A stretch of DNA of 64,000 nucleotides from Chitinophaga pinensis (GTDB lineage: Bacteria > Bacteroidota > Bacteroidia > Chitinophagales > Chitinophagaceae): positions 682,001 through 746,000 of the forward strand of contig LR632930.1 of the NCBI GenBank assembly GCA_902167325.1, in the 5' to 3' direction. A model generated the notes under the pieces. That model was not told the DNA's origin, ran no database searches, and saw only the letters and a list, made by a program, of their open reading frames with translations. This document shows, piece by piece, positions 7,895 to 15,660 of the stretch. The position numbers and the translations under genes were made by a program. Numbering within the stretch: position 1 is the stretch's first letter; every line of letters begins with the position of its first letter.

Positions 7895-8572
7895 TTACTT
7901 TTTACCCGGGTGGTAGAAGGCTTTAAGGTAGTGGGGAGCGAAGTAGGCGACATCCTGAAAGTCCTTTGCAGCAAAGGCTTCCGCAGCCAAACGCACCATA
8001 TGCGAGGCCGATATCTGGTATGAAGGAAATTGTGTATTGGTGCGTTCTCCTAACAATTCATGCCATTTTGGGGCACCATCCCCGAAGAAAATGACAGTTT
8101 TCTGCGTAATAAAGTTATCCAGCGAGCCTGGTTCCAGTATCAAAGCCTGGGGTGGCAACAGGGCCTCGAGGCGGGTATCATATATGGCGGTGAACACTTC
8201 CATCCGCCTTGCATCTATCATAGGGGCAAACAAAACATCCTGATCCGGCATTAAATCCTGCATACCTGCCGCCATCATTTGCAGGGTAGATATGGCGATG
8301 AGCGGCTTTTGCCAGGTATAACACAATCCTTTTGCAGTGGCAGTACCTACCCGGAGTCCTGTATATGAACCCGGCCCAGCGCTCACGGCAATGGCATCGA
8401 GCATTGCGGGCGTTACCGCATGGCGCTCCATGAGTTCACGGATCAGTTGTGTGATGGTAGCCGCATGGTCGCGCTGATCCGTGTTATGAATCGTTTCAAG
8501 TGCCAGGCCGTTGCGGGAGAGGCATACGGAGCCGTTGGATGTTGCAGTGTCGATATGTAGGATCTGTGCCAA
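7895..8572 (-). CDS. tsaB: tRNA threonylcarbamoyladenosine biosynthesis protein TsaB
   Basis: Partner of TsaD in making the N6-threonylcarbamoyl group on A37 of ANN-decoding tRNAs. The ASKHA-fold N-terminus ILHIDTATSNGSVCLS and the hallmark GPGSYTGLRVGTATAKGL are both present, and the length (225 residues) fits. The start is most likely TTG at 8572 (LAQILHIDT), 8 bp after the stop of the upstream gene. There is no in-frame ATG close to the conserved start, and reading further upstream would overlap the neighbour and add 20 unconserved residues. It is the last gene of a three-gene minus-strand cluster with the HADH-like gene and ridA. Confidence 0.9.
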   Translation of the reverse strand: MAQILHIDTATSNGSVCLSRNGLALETIHNTDQRDHAATITQLIRELMERHAVTPAMLDAIAVSAGPGSYTGLRVGTATAKGLCYTWQKPLIAISTLQMMAAGMQDLMPDQDVLFAPMIDARRMEVFTAIYDTRLEALLPPQALILEPGSLDNFITQKTVIFFGDGAPKWHELLGERTNTQFPSYQISASHMVRLAAEAFAAKDFQDVAYFAPHYLKAFYHPGKK

Positions 8573-8580
8573 TGTGGGAA

Positions 8581-9237
8581 TTAGTCCGGTTGTTGAATAA
8601 ATGCGTTGTATTCTATTTCGAGTGCCGCGCATATGCGGTAACGCTCATTACCTGTTTCAGTATGCACGGCGCGGAGCACTTCGTATACATTCCGGATGCC
8701 GATACGGTTGCACCATTCGAAAGGACCGAACGGATAATTGGTACCCAGCTTCATGGAAATGTCGATGTCTTCCCGCGATGCGGTGCCTTCTGCAGCCGTG
8801 AAATAGGCTTCATTAATAATCATGGCAATAGTGCGGGGCGTAACCAACCCTGCCGATGCTTTCACGGAATCGTATTCCCACCCCAGTTCTTCCATCACCG
8901 CTTTTAGCTGTTCGCTATCCGCATTTGGAGAGATCCCCACTTCCAGCCGGGGCATACCAAAGAAGCCGGGCAGCCAGTTGCAGGCGTACATACTGGGATA
9001 GTTTTCCCACGCTGCGGATGGTGTTTTCACGAGGCATCCCAGCACAGGGAGGTTGGGCTGCAGGGCATACACCAGCAGGTTTTCCGGCCGCTCATCGAGC
9101 GATAGGTCGATCACCAGATCCGCTCCGCCTTTCAGCGGCTGCAGCTCAGGCTCATACAGCACCTGGTGGCTTCCGGTGCTGCGGGCATTGCGGAAGGCTT
9201 CCCAGCGCTGTTGTTCGCCGGTTACAATAATGTCCAT
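8581..9237 (-). CDS. 3-hydroxyacyl-CoA dehydrogenase-like protein with degenerate Rossmann motif
   Basis: A 218-residue protein. The C-terminal third (about 130-215) matches the 3HCDH helical domain (GLVTPRTIAMIINEAYFTAAEGTAS, then MKLGTNYPFGPFEW). The N-terminal part keeps the beta-alpha layout, but the dinucleotide motif expected at the start is missing: the position reads VTGEQQRWEAF rather than GxGxxG, and the domain is shorter than in FadB/Hbd-type enzymes (about 280 residues). NAD+ binding is therefore doubtful, and the protein may be a non-catalytic or altered-cofactor homologue. The ATG at 9237 was chosen; a TTG two codons earlier would add only Met-Phe. It lies between ridA and tsaB. 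Confidence 0.7.
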   Translation of the reverse strand: MDIIVTGEQQRWEAFRNARSTGSHQVLYEPELQPLKGGADLVIDLSLDERPENLLVYALQPNLPVLGCLVKTPSAAWENYPSMYACNWLPGFFGMPRLEVGISPNADSEQLKAVMEELGWEYDSVKASAGLVTPRTIAMIINEAYFTAAEGTASREDIDISMKLGTNYPFGPFEWCNRIGIRNVYEVLRAVHTETGNERYRICAALEIEYNAFIQQPD

Positions 9238-9243
9238 GAACAA

Positions 9244-9624
9244 TTATTTTATAGCAATCATGGATATCTCCACATTGGCACCTTTGGGCAATGCGGCAAC
9301 CTGTACAGTTTCACGGGCAGGGAAGTAGCCGGTAAAGTATTTACCATACACCTCGTTGATCTGCCCGAAATCTCCCATGTCCATAATGAAGATGGTGCTT
9401 TTTACCACATCGGAAAAGTCCATACCTGCTTCCGACAGAATGTTCCGGAGGTTCTGCATCACACGGTGCGTTTCCGCGATGATGTCGTCTTTCTCCATCT
9501 GCCCGCTTTCCGGGTTCAGCGCTATCTGGCCGGAAATGAAGAGCATATTGCCCGCCTGAACAGCCTGGTTGTACGGACCAATAGGTGCCGGCGCGGTGGT
9601 GGCGTTGATGATTTGTTTTTCCAT
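9244..9624 (-). CDS. ridA: RidA family enamine/imine deaminase
   Basis: A 126-residue YjgF/YER057c/UK114 protein that hydrolyses reactive 2-aminoacrylate and related enamines from PLP enzymes. Start 9624 gives MEKQIINATTAPAPIGPYNQAV, the conserved N-terminus. The Arg of the substrate site sits in ARETVQVAALPKGANVEISMIA near the C-terminus, with the family motifs GNMLFISGQIALNP and LRNILSEAGMDFSDVVKSTIF. It is the first gene of the minus-strand ridA-HADH-tsaB cluster, with 6-8 bp gaps. Confidence 0.93.
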   Translation of the reverse strand: MEKQIINATTAPAPIGPYNQAVQAGNMLFISGQIALNPESGQMEKDDIIAETHRVMQNLRNILSEAGMDFSDVVKSTIFIMDMGDFGQINEVYGKYFTGYFPARETVQVAALPKGANVEISMIAIK

Positions 9625-9727
9625 ATGCCGCAAAAATAAGGTTTTAAGCAAGCAAAATGCTTATATTAGCTCAACGTATCAACCGAGACTAGTCAACTCT
9701 ACCCATAGTAAATTTAGCTGCACTATT

Positions 9728-10540
9728 ATGTATGTCAAAACAAGGCATGGTCTGTCTTTGAATGGCGCCTGGCGTATGCAGATCGCGCTGTTCGCCGGTT
9801 GGATTATTCCCTGCGTGGTGGTGTTTCTGGCATCCGGCCTCAATCTTCTGCAATTCCCCGTTATGCTTTCCTGGCTTTATCTGCTGGGCGGCGTCAGCGT
9901 CATCCTCTGTGCCCTCATCCGCAAACGCGACAATTTTCATTTCGTACCAAGGCTATTCATGAACACCGAGCTGTTCGTCCTTTGTATTTCCATGGCCATT
10001 GCACTTGTGATAGTGAAAGACGGGCTGGGTACATTGCTTCCCCTTCCTATCTGGTCTGACATGAGTTTTACTTCCATTCAAACCGGCTCTGCAGTTTCGA
10101 TCATATGCACCGTGGCACTTATGGCCATGATGGAAGAAATACTTTTCAGGGGCATCATTATGGAAGCCCTGCTTTACCGGTATTCTGGCAGCATTGCCCT
10201 TTTGCAAAGCTCCCTGCTGTATATGCTGGCACATCCGGACCCTGCCCAGATGCCCGGCGCTTTTATGCTCGGACTTCTTAGCGGAACCTTGTACCTCCGT
10301 TTCCGCGACCTCTGCCCTTCCATGCTCCTGCACATTTCCTATAATGCCGCTGCTGCCCTCCTGCTGAATGTAGGCAGCCAGCATTTCGCGCAGGATTCCC
10401 CGTTCGCTTATTACATCATGGTAGCCGGGTGCATTGCTGCACTGGCAGGTGGTTATGTGCTTATGCAGCGCATCCCCCTTCCTAAAACAAAAGCGGCTCC
10501 CCTGCAAGGAAAGCCGCTGCTGCATCCGGAAAAAGCCTGA
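9728..10540 (+). CDS. CPBP-family intramembrane metalloprotease
   Basis: Polytopic membrane protein of 270 residues related to CAAX prenyl proteases / Abi. Motif 1 is EEILFR at 136-141 (EExxxR), motif 2 contains His169 in LAHPD, and motif 3 is HISYN at 202-206 (HxxxN). Several hydrophobic spans are clear, including about 18-42, 46-64, 82-97, 120-135 and 225-245. It is divergent from ridA and ends 7 bp before the end of the convergent L,D-transpeptidase gene. The substrate is unknown; in other bacteria such proteins handle peptide processing or bacteriocin immunity. Confidence 0.85.
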   Translation: MYVKTRHGLSLNGAWRMQIALFAGWIIPCVVVFLASGLNLLQFPVMLSWLYLLGGVSVILCALIRKRDNFHFVPRLFMNTELFVLCISMAIALVIVKDGLGTLLPLPIWSDMSFTSIQTGSAVSIICTVALMAMMEEILFRGIIMEALLYRYSGSIALLQSSLLYMLAHPDPAQMPGAFMLGLLSGTLYLRFRDLCPSMLLHISYNAAAALLLNVGSQHFAQDSPFAYYIMVAGCIAALAGGYVLMQRIPLPKTKAAPLQGKPLLHPEKA

Positions 10541-10547
10541 TGATCGA

Positions 10548-12167
10548 TTATCTTCCAAACATCATTTTCGCCAGCTTGGCGTCGTGTCCGTAAACATCAT
10601 CACGGAAATTAAGACGGCCATCACTATCTACCCACGCAGTGAAGTACCCGATAAACACGGGCAGCTTCTCTTTCACCGTCACATATTTCTCTTTCCCTGC
10701 ATTCATAGCCGCATCGATCTTAGCCGAAGTCCAGCTGGAATCTTTCCGCAGCACCCATTCTGCCAGTTTCTTAGGTTCTGATACACGGATACAACCATGG
10801 GAGAACGAACGCCTGGCTTCATTGAACAGGCCTTTCGACGGCGTGTCGTGCAGGTAAATATTGTATTCGTTAGGGAACAGGAATTTCACTTTGCCCAATG
10901 AGTTCTTGGGACCCGGTTTCTGCCGCACGGAAATATTATTGCCGCTACCGCTCATTTCCATATTGTGCCGTGCCAGGTATGCATTACCGCTCTTCCTGAT
11001 GCCAGGTAACACTTCCTTTTTCAGGATGCCGGGAGGCACATTCCAATAAGGGCTAAACACTACGTACTTCATTTCCTTACTGAAAATCACAGTGCTGTTA
11101 CCCTGTGTGCCCACCACTACATTGCAGCTCCAGGCCAGTTTGCCGTCTTCATAAGCATGCAGCCGGAATTCGGGGATGTTGACGAGCAGATAATCCGTCG
11201 TCACTTCCACCGGTACCCAGCGGATGCGTTCCATGTTAAGCAGGATCTGGTGCATGTAATGCTGAAGCGGACGGTTCAGTGCGGCCACCGTTTGCTCACG
11301 GATAATGCCATCTGCCTTATGTCCGTTGCGGATCTGATAATTACGGAGAGCGCTGTCGAGCAGCGGCGTGAAGCGCGAAGTGGTATCCGCATCTTTAAGA
11401 TCGCCGTACATATGCAGGCGTTTCTTCACCGCAGCAATCGCTTCAGACGAATCCCCCGACTTATACGTTTTCTTCTTTTCGATCCGGATAGAATCCAGTG
11501 TGGGGTTATCCTTCGCCAGCTTTGCCAGCTGCTGCAGCTCGTCGCGCAGCAGTTTGTACTGCCTGTTCACGGGTTCATTGTTGGCGATGGCAGTTTTAGG
11601 ATAACGGATTACGGAGTCGAGGAGACTTTGCACATTTATCTTTTTCCGGGGGATGAACCATTCGAGGTCTTTCGAATTGGCGCTTGTCATTCCGCCCCAT
11701 ACTTTATCGGCGTAGGTGAAGAACTGGCCGGTGAGGGATACTTCGGTCATGCGTACCAGTGAGTCCTTCCGGTTGAAGTCGCTGCCTTCTGCGCTGAGGG
11801 AGTCGAAGAAGATCATGGCGCGCGATTTTTCGAGGGAGCTGTCGCTGATACCCGACTTTTCGTCGCTGCGCATCATATTCATGAAACCGCCAGCCTGTTC
11901 GGTGAGTCCGGCGCTATCGATCCATGCGAAATGGAAAGCCCGTTTGCGGTAGAAGTCGAGGATATTTTCACGATAGGGAGCAAATTCCGCATGTTGGTCA
12001 AGAAAAGCCACGACATGGTTGCTGTCCATCGCTTCGGCGATATATTCTTCTTTGGTGTAGTGCGTGGTATCACGATTGATCCCTTCGCCAGGTACGCGTT
12101 TCTGTCCTTGCTGGCAGGCCCAGAGGGTAAGGATGATCAAAGCGGGCAAAAAGGTTTTTTTCAGCAT
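10548..12167 (-). CDS. L,D-transpeptidase, YcbB/LdtD type, lipoprotein
   Basis: A 539-residue cell-wall crosslinking enzyme that would form 3-3 peptide bridges. The start at 12167 yields a lipoprotein signal (MLKKTFLPALIILTLWAC). In order: an N-terminal scaffold region, a peptidoglycan-binding segment (SSEAIAAVKKRLHMYGDL and HKADGIIREQTVAALN), then the YkuD catalytic domain with HDTPSKGLF and SHGCIRVSEP, nucleophile Cys near residue 459. The long form with an inserted capping region corresponds to YcbB rather than to small YkuD proteins. A second, short L,D-transpeptidase lies at 38247-38801. Confidence 0.88.
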   Translation of the reverse strand: MLKKTFLPALIILTLWACQQGQKRVPGEGINRDTTHYTKEEYIAEAMDSNHVVAFLDQHAEFAPYRENILDFYRKRAFHFAWIDSAGLTEQAGGFMNMMRSDEKSGISDSSLEKSRAMIFFDSLSAEGSDFNRKDSLVRMTEVSLTGQFFTYADKVWGGMTSANSKDLEWFIPRKKINVQSLLDSVIRYPKTAIANNEPVNRQYKLLRDELQQLAKLAKDNPTLDSIRIEKKKTYKSGDSSEAIAAVKKRLHMYGDLKDADTTSRFTPLLDSALRNYQIRNGHKADGIIREQTVAALNRPLQHYMHQILLNMERIRWVPVEVTTDYLLVNIPEFRLHAYEDGKLAWSCNVVVGTQGNSTVIFSKEMKYVVFSPYWNVPPGILKKEVLPGIRKSGNAYLARHNMEMSGSGNNISVRQKPGPKNSLGKVKFLFPNEYNIYLHDTPSKGLFNEARRSFSHGCIRVSEPKKLAEWVLRKDSSWTSAKIDAAMNAGKEKYVTVKEKLPVFIGYFTAWVDSDGRLNFRDDVYGHDAKLAKMMFGR

Positions 12168-12244
12168 AGTGAAGTAGCATTTAGGAGGTATAACAATAAT
12201 CCTGCGGGTATGTTGCAAACCCGGGACCGGAAAGCGGCGCCGTT

Positions 12245-12276
12245 AAAAAAAGGGCGCATCCGGTGAGGTGCGCCCT
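12245..12276 (-). terminator. Intrinsic terminator of rng
   Basis: AGGGCGCA (12251-12258) pairs with TGCGCCCT (12269-12276); the A-run at 12245-12251 becomes the U-tract of the minus-strand RNA. It lies just after the RNase G gene. Confidence 0.85.
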
Positions 12277-12283
12277 GAACATA

Positions 12284-13831
12284 TTAGAATTTGATTTCTT
12301 CGTCGTTGGCATCAAAGAAGTGGTACTCCGTGAGATGGTAGTTGGTATCTGCACGTAGTTTGATCCATTTCTTGTAGGCGAAATACCACTTCCACTGGCG
12401 GCTGCGGAGCCATCCTTTGGTGAGGTATGCGTAGAGAATGGGATGCACGCGAATGGTGAGTCCGCTGTGCTGGTGGTTGAGGAGATACTGGAGGTTCTTC
12501 TCGATGTCTTCCACGATAAGCATGGAGGCGCCGATTTTACCGGTGCCTTTGCAGGTGGGGCAATCTTCCGCCACGGAAATGGTGATTTCCGGCTTAACGC
12601 GCTGGCGGGTGATTTGCATGAGGCCGAACTTAGAGATGGGCAGAATGGTATGCTTGGCTCTGTCGGGCGCCATGAATTTCTCCATGGCCTCATATACATT
12701 CTTTTTGTTCTCGGGCAGTTTCATATCGATGAAATCGATGATGATAATACCGCCGAGATCGCGGAGGCGAAGTTGCCGGGCTATTTCTGCTGCGGCTTCC
12801 AGGTTAGACGCGAGGGCGTTTTGCTCCTGGTTGTTGCTGGAGCTTTTATAACCGGAGTTCACGTCGATAACGTGGAGTGCTTCCGTGGCTTCGATGATAA
12901 GATAAACGCCGGAGTCGAGGTTGACGGTTTTGCCGAAGGAGGCTTTCACCTGCCGGGTAACTCCGAAATGATCGAAGATGGGAGCGCCGTTGTGATAGTA
13001 GGTCACGATGTCCTGCTTTTCAGGCGCTATCTTCTGAATATACGTTTTGGTATCTGTGTAAATGTTTTTGTCGTTGATGACAATCCTGTTGAAGCTTTCG
13101 TTCAGCAGGTCGCGCAAAATGCTGGTGGTCTTAGTTTGTTCGCTCAGGATTTTCTGCGGGGCCTGTGAGCCACGGAGGTTTTCCTGAATGGTGTGCCATG
13201 TGGACACCAGGGTGGTCAGATCTTCATGAAGCTCTGCGGTTTTTTTGCCTTCGGCCGCTGTGCGGACGATCACGCCGAAATTGGGTGGTTTAATGGCTTC
13301 AACGATCTTCTGGAGTCTTTTCCTTTCTTCCGAGGAGTGGATCTTTTTGGAGACGGCCACTATGTTATTAAAGGGAGTGATAACAATAAACCGGCCGGGC
13401 AGTGATATTTCGCAGCTGAGGCGCGGGCCTTTGGAAGAGATGGGTTCTTTAAGAATCTGAACGAGGATGTTGGGTTTTCCGCCGAGTACTTCAGTGATTT
13501 TTCCGGTTTTGATGATTTCGGGTTCATTTTTGAACTTACCGAATTCGAATGTTCCGGATTTATCGGAGATGGCCTGATTGGTGAACTTGAGGATGGAACG
13601 GATGTAAGGGCTAAGGTCGGTGTAATGAAGAAAGGCGTCTTTTTCGAAGCCAACATCCACAAAAGCCGCATTAAGTCCCGGGATCAGTTTTTTTACTTTG
13701 CCTAAATAAAGGTCCCCCACTGCAAAATTAGGATTGCCGCTTTCGTGATGCAGCTCTACCAACTTCTTATCTTCCAGCAATGCAATTTCAACACCTGACG
13801 GTGCTGCATTTATTATCAATTCCTTATTCAA
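12284..13831 (-). CDS. rng: Ribonuclease G/E family
   Basis: A 515-residue endoribonuclease that cleaves single-stranded AU-rich RNA and matures rRNA. The S1 RNA-binding domain is at about 38-120 (VGDLYLGKVKKLIPGLNAAFVDVG, then DAFLHYTDL). The 5'-sensor/RNase H-like core and the catalytic IIIIDFIDM motif follow. The Zn-link CPTCKGTGKIG is near residue 420. The C-terminal degradosome scaffold of RNase E is absent, so it is RNase G-like in length. The message has a long leader (up to the small ribosomal-protein gene at 14146) containing a strong stem at 14020-14066. Confidence 0.92.
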   Translation of the reverse strand: MNKELIINAAPSGVEIALLEDKKLVELHHESGNPNFAVGDLYLGKVKKLIPGLNAAFVDVGFEKDAFLHYTDLSPYIRSILKFTNQAISDKSGTFEFGKFKNEPEIIKTGKITEVLGGKPNILVQILKEPISSKGPRLSCEISLPGRFIVITPFNNIVAVSKKIHSSEERKRLQKIVEAIKPPNFGVIVRTAAEGKKTAELHEDLTTLVSTWHTIQENLRGSQAPQKILSEQTKTTSILRDLLNESFNRIVINDKNIYTDTKTYIQKIAPEKQDIVTYYHNGAPIFDHFGVTRQVKASFGKTVNLDSGVYLIIEATEALHVIDVNSGYKSSSNNQEQNALASNLEAAAEIARQLRLRDLGGIIIIDFIDMKLPENKKNVYEAMEKFMAPDRAKHTILPISKFGLMQITRQRVKPEITISVAEDCPTCKGTGKIGASMLIVEDIEKNLQYLLNHQHSGLTIRVHPILYAYLTKGWLRSRQWKWYFAYKKWIKLRADTNYHLTEYHFFDANDEEIKF

Positions 13832-14145
13832 GCGTCAAAATTTTATCCATAAATACTTTCACTTTAGTGCTTTCCTCTCGGTGCTCTGTGGGTTGACAAG
13901 GGGGTACAGCATTCCCAGATGAACCGATGGTTAACGGTACATGATTGAGAGAGGATTGCAAAGGGTTCAGTGATATACAGGTATCCGTGGTGTCTGTGCG
14001 GCCGAACTTACGAAAACAACCTGCATGACACTAGCAATTTAATGATTAATGCTAACATCATGCAGGATTGCATTAAAAAATTTATCGCGCAGCCCCCTTC
14101 GGCTATCTATATCTGATTTGTATAAATGGCGGGGAAACGGGAGAA
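13832..14145. other. Leader region of rng, no gene seen
   Basis: A 314-bp spacer between the 31-codon ribosomal-protein gene and rng, both on the minus strand. The only clear structure is the two-part stem at 14020-14066. No ORF with coding character was found on either strand. Confidence 0.4.
14020..14066 (-). promoter_or_regulatory. Stem-loop between the mS38-like gene and rng
   Basis: CCTGCATGA (14020-14028) pairs perfectly with TCATGCAGG (14058-14066). Inside it, TAGCA (14032-14036) pairs with TGCTA (14050-14054), with a 3x3 internal loop between the stems. There is no U-run. It is either a 3'-end structure of the small gene or part of the rng 5' leader. Confidence 0.5.
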
Positions 14146-14241
14146 TTATTTCTTGCCTTTCTTATGGCGGTTCTTTCTCAGTCTTTTCTTACGCTTGTGA
14201 GTTGCGATTTTATGTCTCTTTCTTTTCTTTCCGCAGGGCAT
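14146..14241 (-). CDS. Small basic ribosomal protein, AURKAIP1/COX24 (mS38-like) family, 31 aa
   Basis: An ATG at 14241 opens 31 codons ending with TAA at 14146-14148. The product begins MPCGKKRKRHKI and contains THKRKKRLRKNRHKK: 19 of 31 residues are Lys or Arg. It matches the very short, highly basic proteins annotated in Bacteroidota as AURKAIP1/COX24-domain proteins, related to mitochondrial mS38 and actinobacterial bS22, which insert into the decoding region of the small subunit. The family assignment is from memory of the signature. It lies between the TPR gene and rng and is too short for most gene-callers. Confidence 0.8.
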   Translation of the reverse strand: MPCGKKRKRHKIATHKRKKRLRKNRHKKGKK

Positions 14242-14274
14242 ACGCTTGTAATTTTTTTAATGTTTTATGAAATA

Positions 14275-15123
14275 TTATTTAATACTCTTGATATACTCGT
14301 CGATCTCAGCCGCCAGTCCGGGATCTTTGATCAGCTTCCGGCACTGCCTGAGCAGTTCGATGGCTTTATCATTTTCACCTTTACTCTGATAAGCAGCGGC
14401 CATCAGGAAGAGTGCTTTAGGTTCGTCGGGCGTACGGTCAAGCACTTTCTGCATCCGTTCTACTGCCTTATCGAACTGGCCGGATTTGATGGAGAAATTT
14501 GCCAGGGTAAGCTGTGCATCCAGGAAATCCGGGTTCTTCTCTGCCACTTCGCGAAGTAAACCGATGCCTTGCATAGGCTCGCCGGTATAATCCACGAGGA
14601 GGGTTCCTTTTTTAAGTTTCAGCGTATCGTTGGCAGGCTCGAGCGCAATCGCTCTGTCCAGCAGCTCGATGGCCGAGTTAACTTCCCACATTCTCACCGC
14701 AGGGTCCTGCGTATGAGAAAGGTGGTCCAAAAATAAATTGGCTGCAAAGGTGAGGTTTTTTCCGGAATTTTCCAACTTAGCCGCTTCGGCGGCATAATGG
14801 GCGGCTATGGGGAGCTCGTTGAGGCCGTCCCAGATCAGGTATAATTGTCTGTAAGCTGCAATCTGCTGGGTCTGCACGTCGCCGCGCACAACCGCATTTT
14901 CCAGGCGCGAAATCTCGCCCAGCTTATCGGCCGGGACACGCTCCCTGGCTTTCTGCAATAAGTCCTTGAAATCCGCTGCTACAGCGGCATTTCCTTGTGG
15001 CATAGCCATACCTTTAGCGGCATGGTCGTGATCATGCACTTTCGGCGAAATTCTGCCGAATGCGAACAAAGCGATAACTGCGGCAATACCGAGGCCTATC
15101 AGCAAAAGTTGATTTCTCTGCAC
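14275..15123 (-). CDS. TPR protein with N-terminal membrane anchor
   Basis: A 282-residue protein. An uncleaved-looking hydrophobic segment (about 5-24, LLLIGLGIAAVIALFAFG) is followed by a His/Asp-rich stretch (KVHDHDHAAKG). TPR units fill the C-terminal half, for example AIELLDRAIALEPANDTLKLKKGTLL, then KAVERMQKVLDRTPDEPKALFLMAAAYQSKGE, then KAIELLRQCRKLIKDPG. It is probably an inner-membrane protein with a periplasmic TPR scaffold. It lies 24 bp downstream of the HU gene, in the same direction. The role is unknown; in related genomes a TPR gene sits in this rng-HU-mutY neighbourhood, as I recall. Confidence 0.75.
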   Translation of the reverse strand: MQRNQLLLIGLGIAAVIALFAFGRISPKVHDHDHAAKGMAMPQGNAAVAADFKDLLQKARERVPADKLGEISRLENAVVRGDVQTQQIAAYRQLYLIWDGLNELPIAAHYAAEAAKLENSGKNLTFAANLFLDHLSHTQDPAVRMWEVNSAIELLDRAIALEPANDTLKLKKGTLLVDYTGEPMQGIGLLREVAEKNPDFLDAQLTLANFSIKSGQFDKAVERMQKVLDRTPDEPKALFLMAAAYQSKGENDKAIELLRQCRKLIKDPGLAAEIDEYIKSIK

Positions 15124-15147
15124 CCTTTTCCAAATTAGGATGCGAAT

Positions 15148-15435
15148 CTACGAACTTTTAAGCTTCTTTACCTCTGCAACAAATTCTTTCGACGGTTTAA
15201 ACGCCGGAATGTAGTGCTCCGGAATTTCCACAGCCACATTCTTCTTGATGTTGCGCCCGATCTTAGCAGCTCTTTTCTTAGTAATGAAACTGCCAAATCC
15301 GCGGATGTAGATATGCTCGCCATTAGCTAACGCCTCCTTCACTTCCTTGAACATGGCTTCGAGTGTTACTAACACATCTACTTTCGGGATGCCGGTTTTT
15401 TCAGCAATGTTGTTAATCAAATCAGCTTTTCTCAT
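15148..15435 (-). CDS. HU-family nucleoid protein
   Basis: A 95-residue DNA-bending protein. It has the HU/IHF N-terminus MRKADLINNIAEKTGIPKVDVLVTLEAMFKEV, the GFGSFITKKRAAKIGRNIKK arm region, and the C-terminal FKPSKEFVAEVK. The body and length are typical of HU. The intergenic region toward the divergent mutY gene is AT-rich (15436-15660) and presumably holds both promoters. Confidence 0.92.
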   Translation of the reverse strand: MRKADLINNIAEKTGIPKVDVLVTLEAMFKEVKEALANGEHIYIRGFGSFITKKRAAKIGRNIKKNVAVEIPEHYIPAFKPSKEFVAEVKKLKSS

Positions 15436-15660
15436 AATGAAGCGGAGGATTACTTGTTTTCAAAGTTAAATAAAAAATTTTAATTGCGCTATTTTTCAAG
15501 CGAATAAAATTTACTATTTTTTATTATAGATAGCAGGTTATAAAATTACGTTTATTTGCGTTCTTTTCCAACCCGTAAATCATTACAACTCAATACAGAT
15601 AAAGATTCGGGAAGGCGAATATATACAAATGATTCGACATATATAAATTATTTTGTCCAA

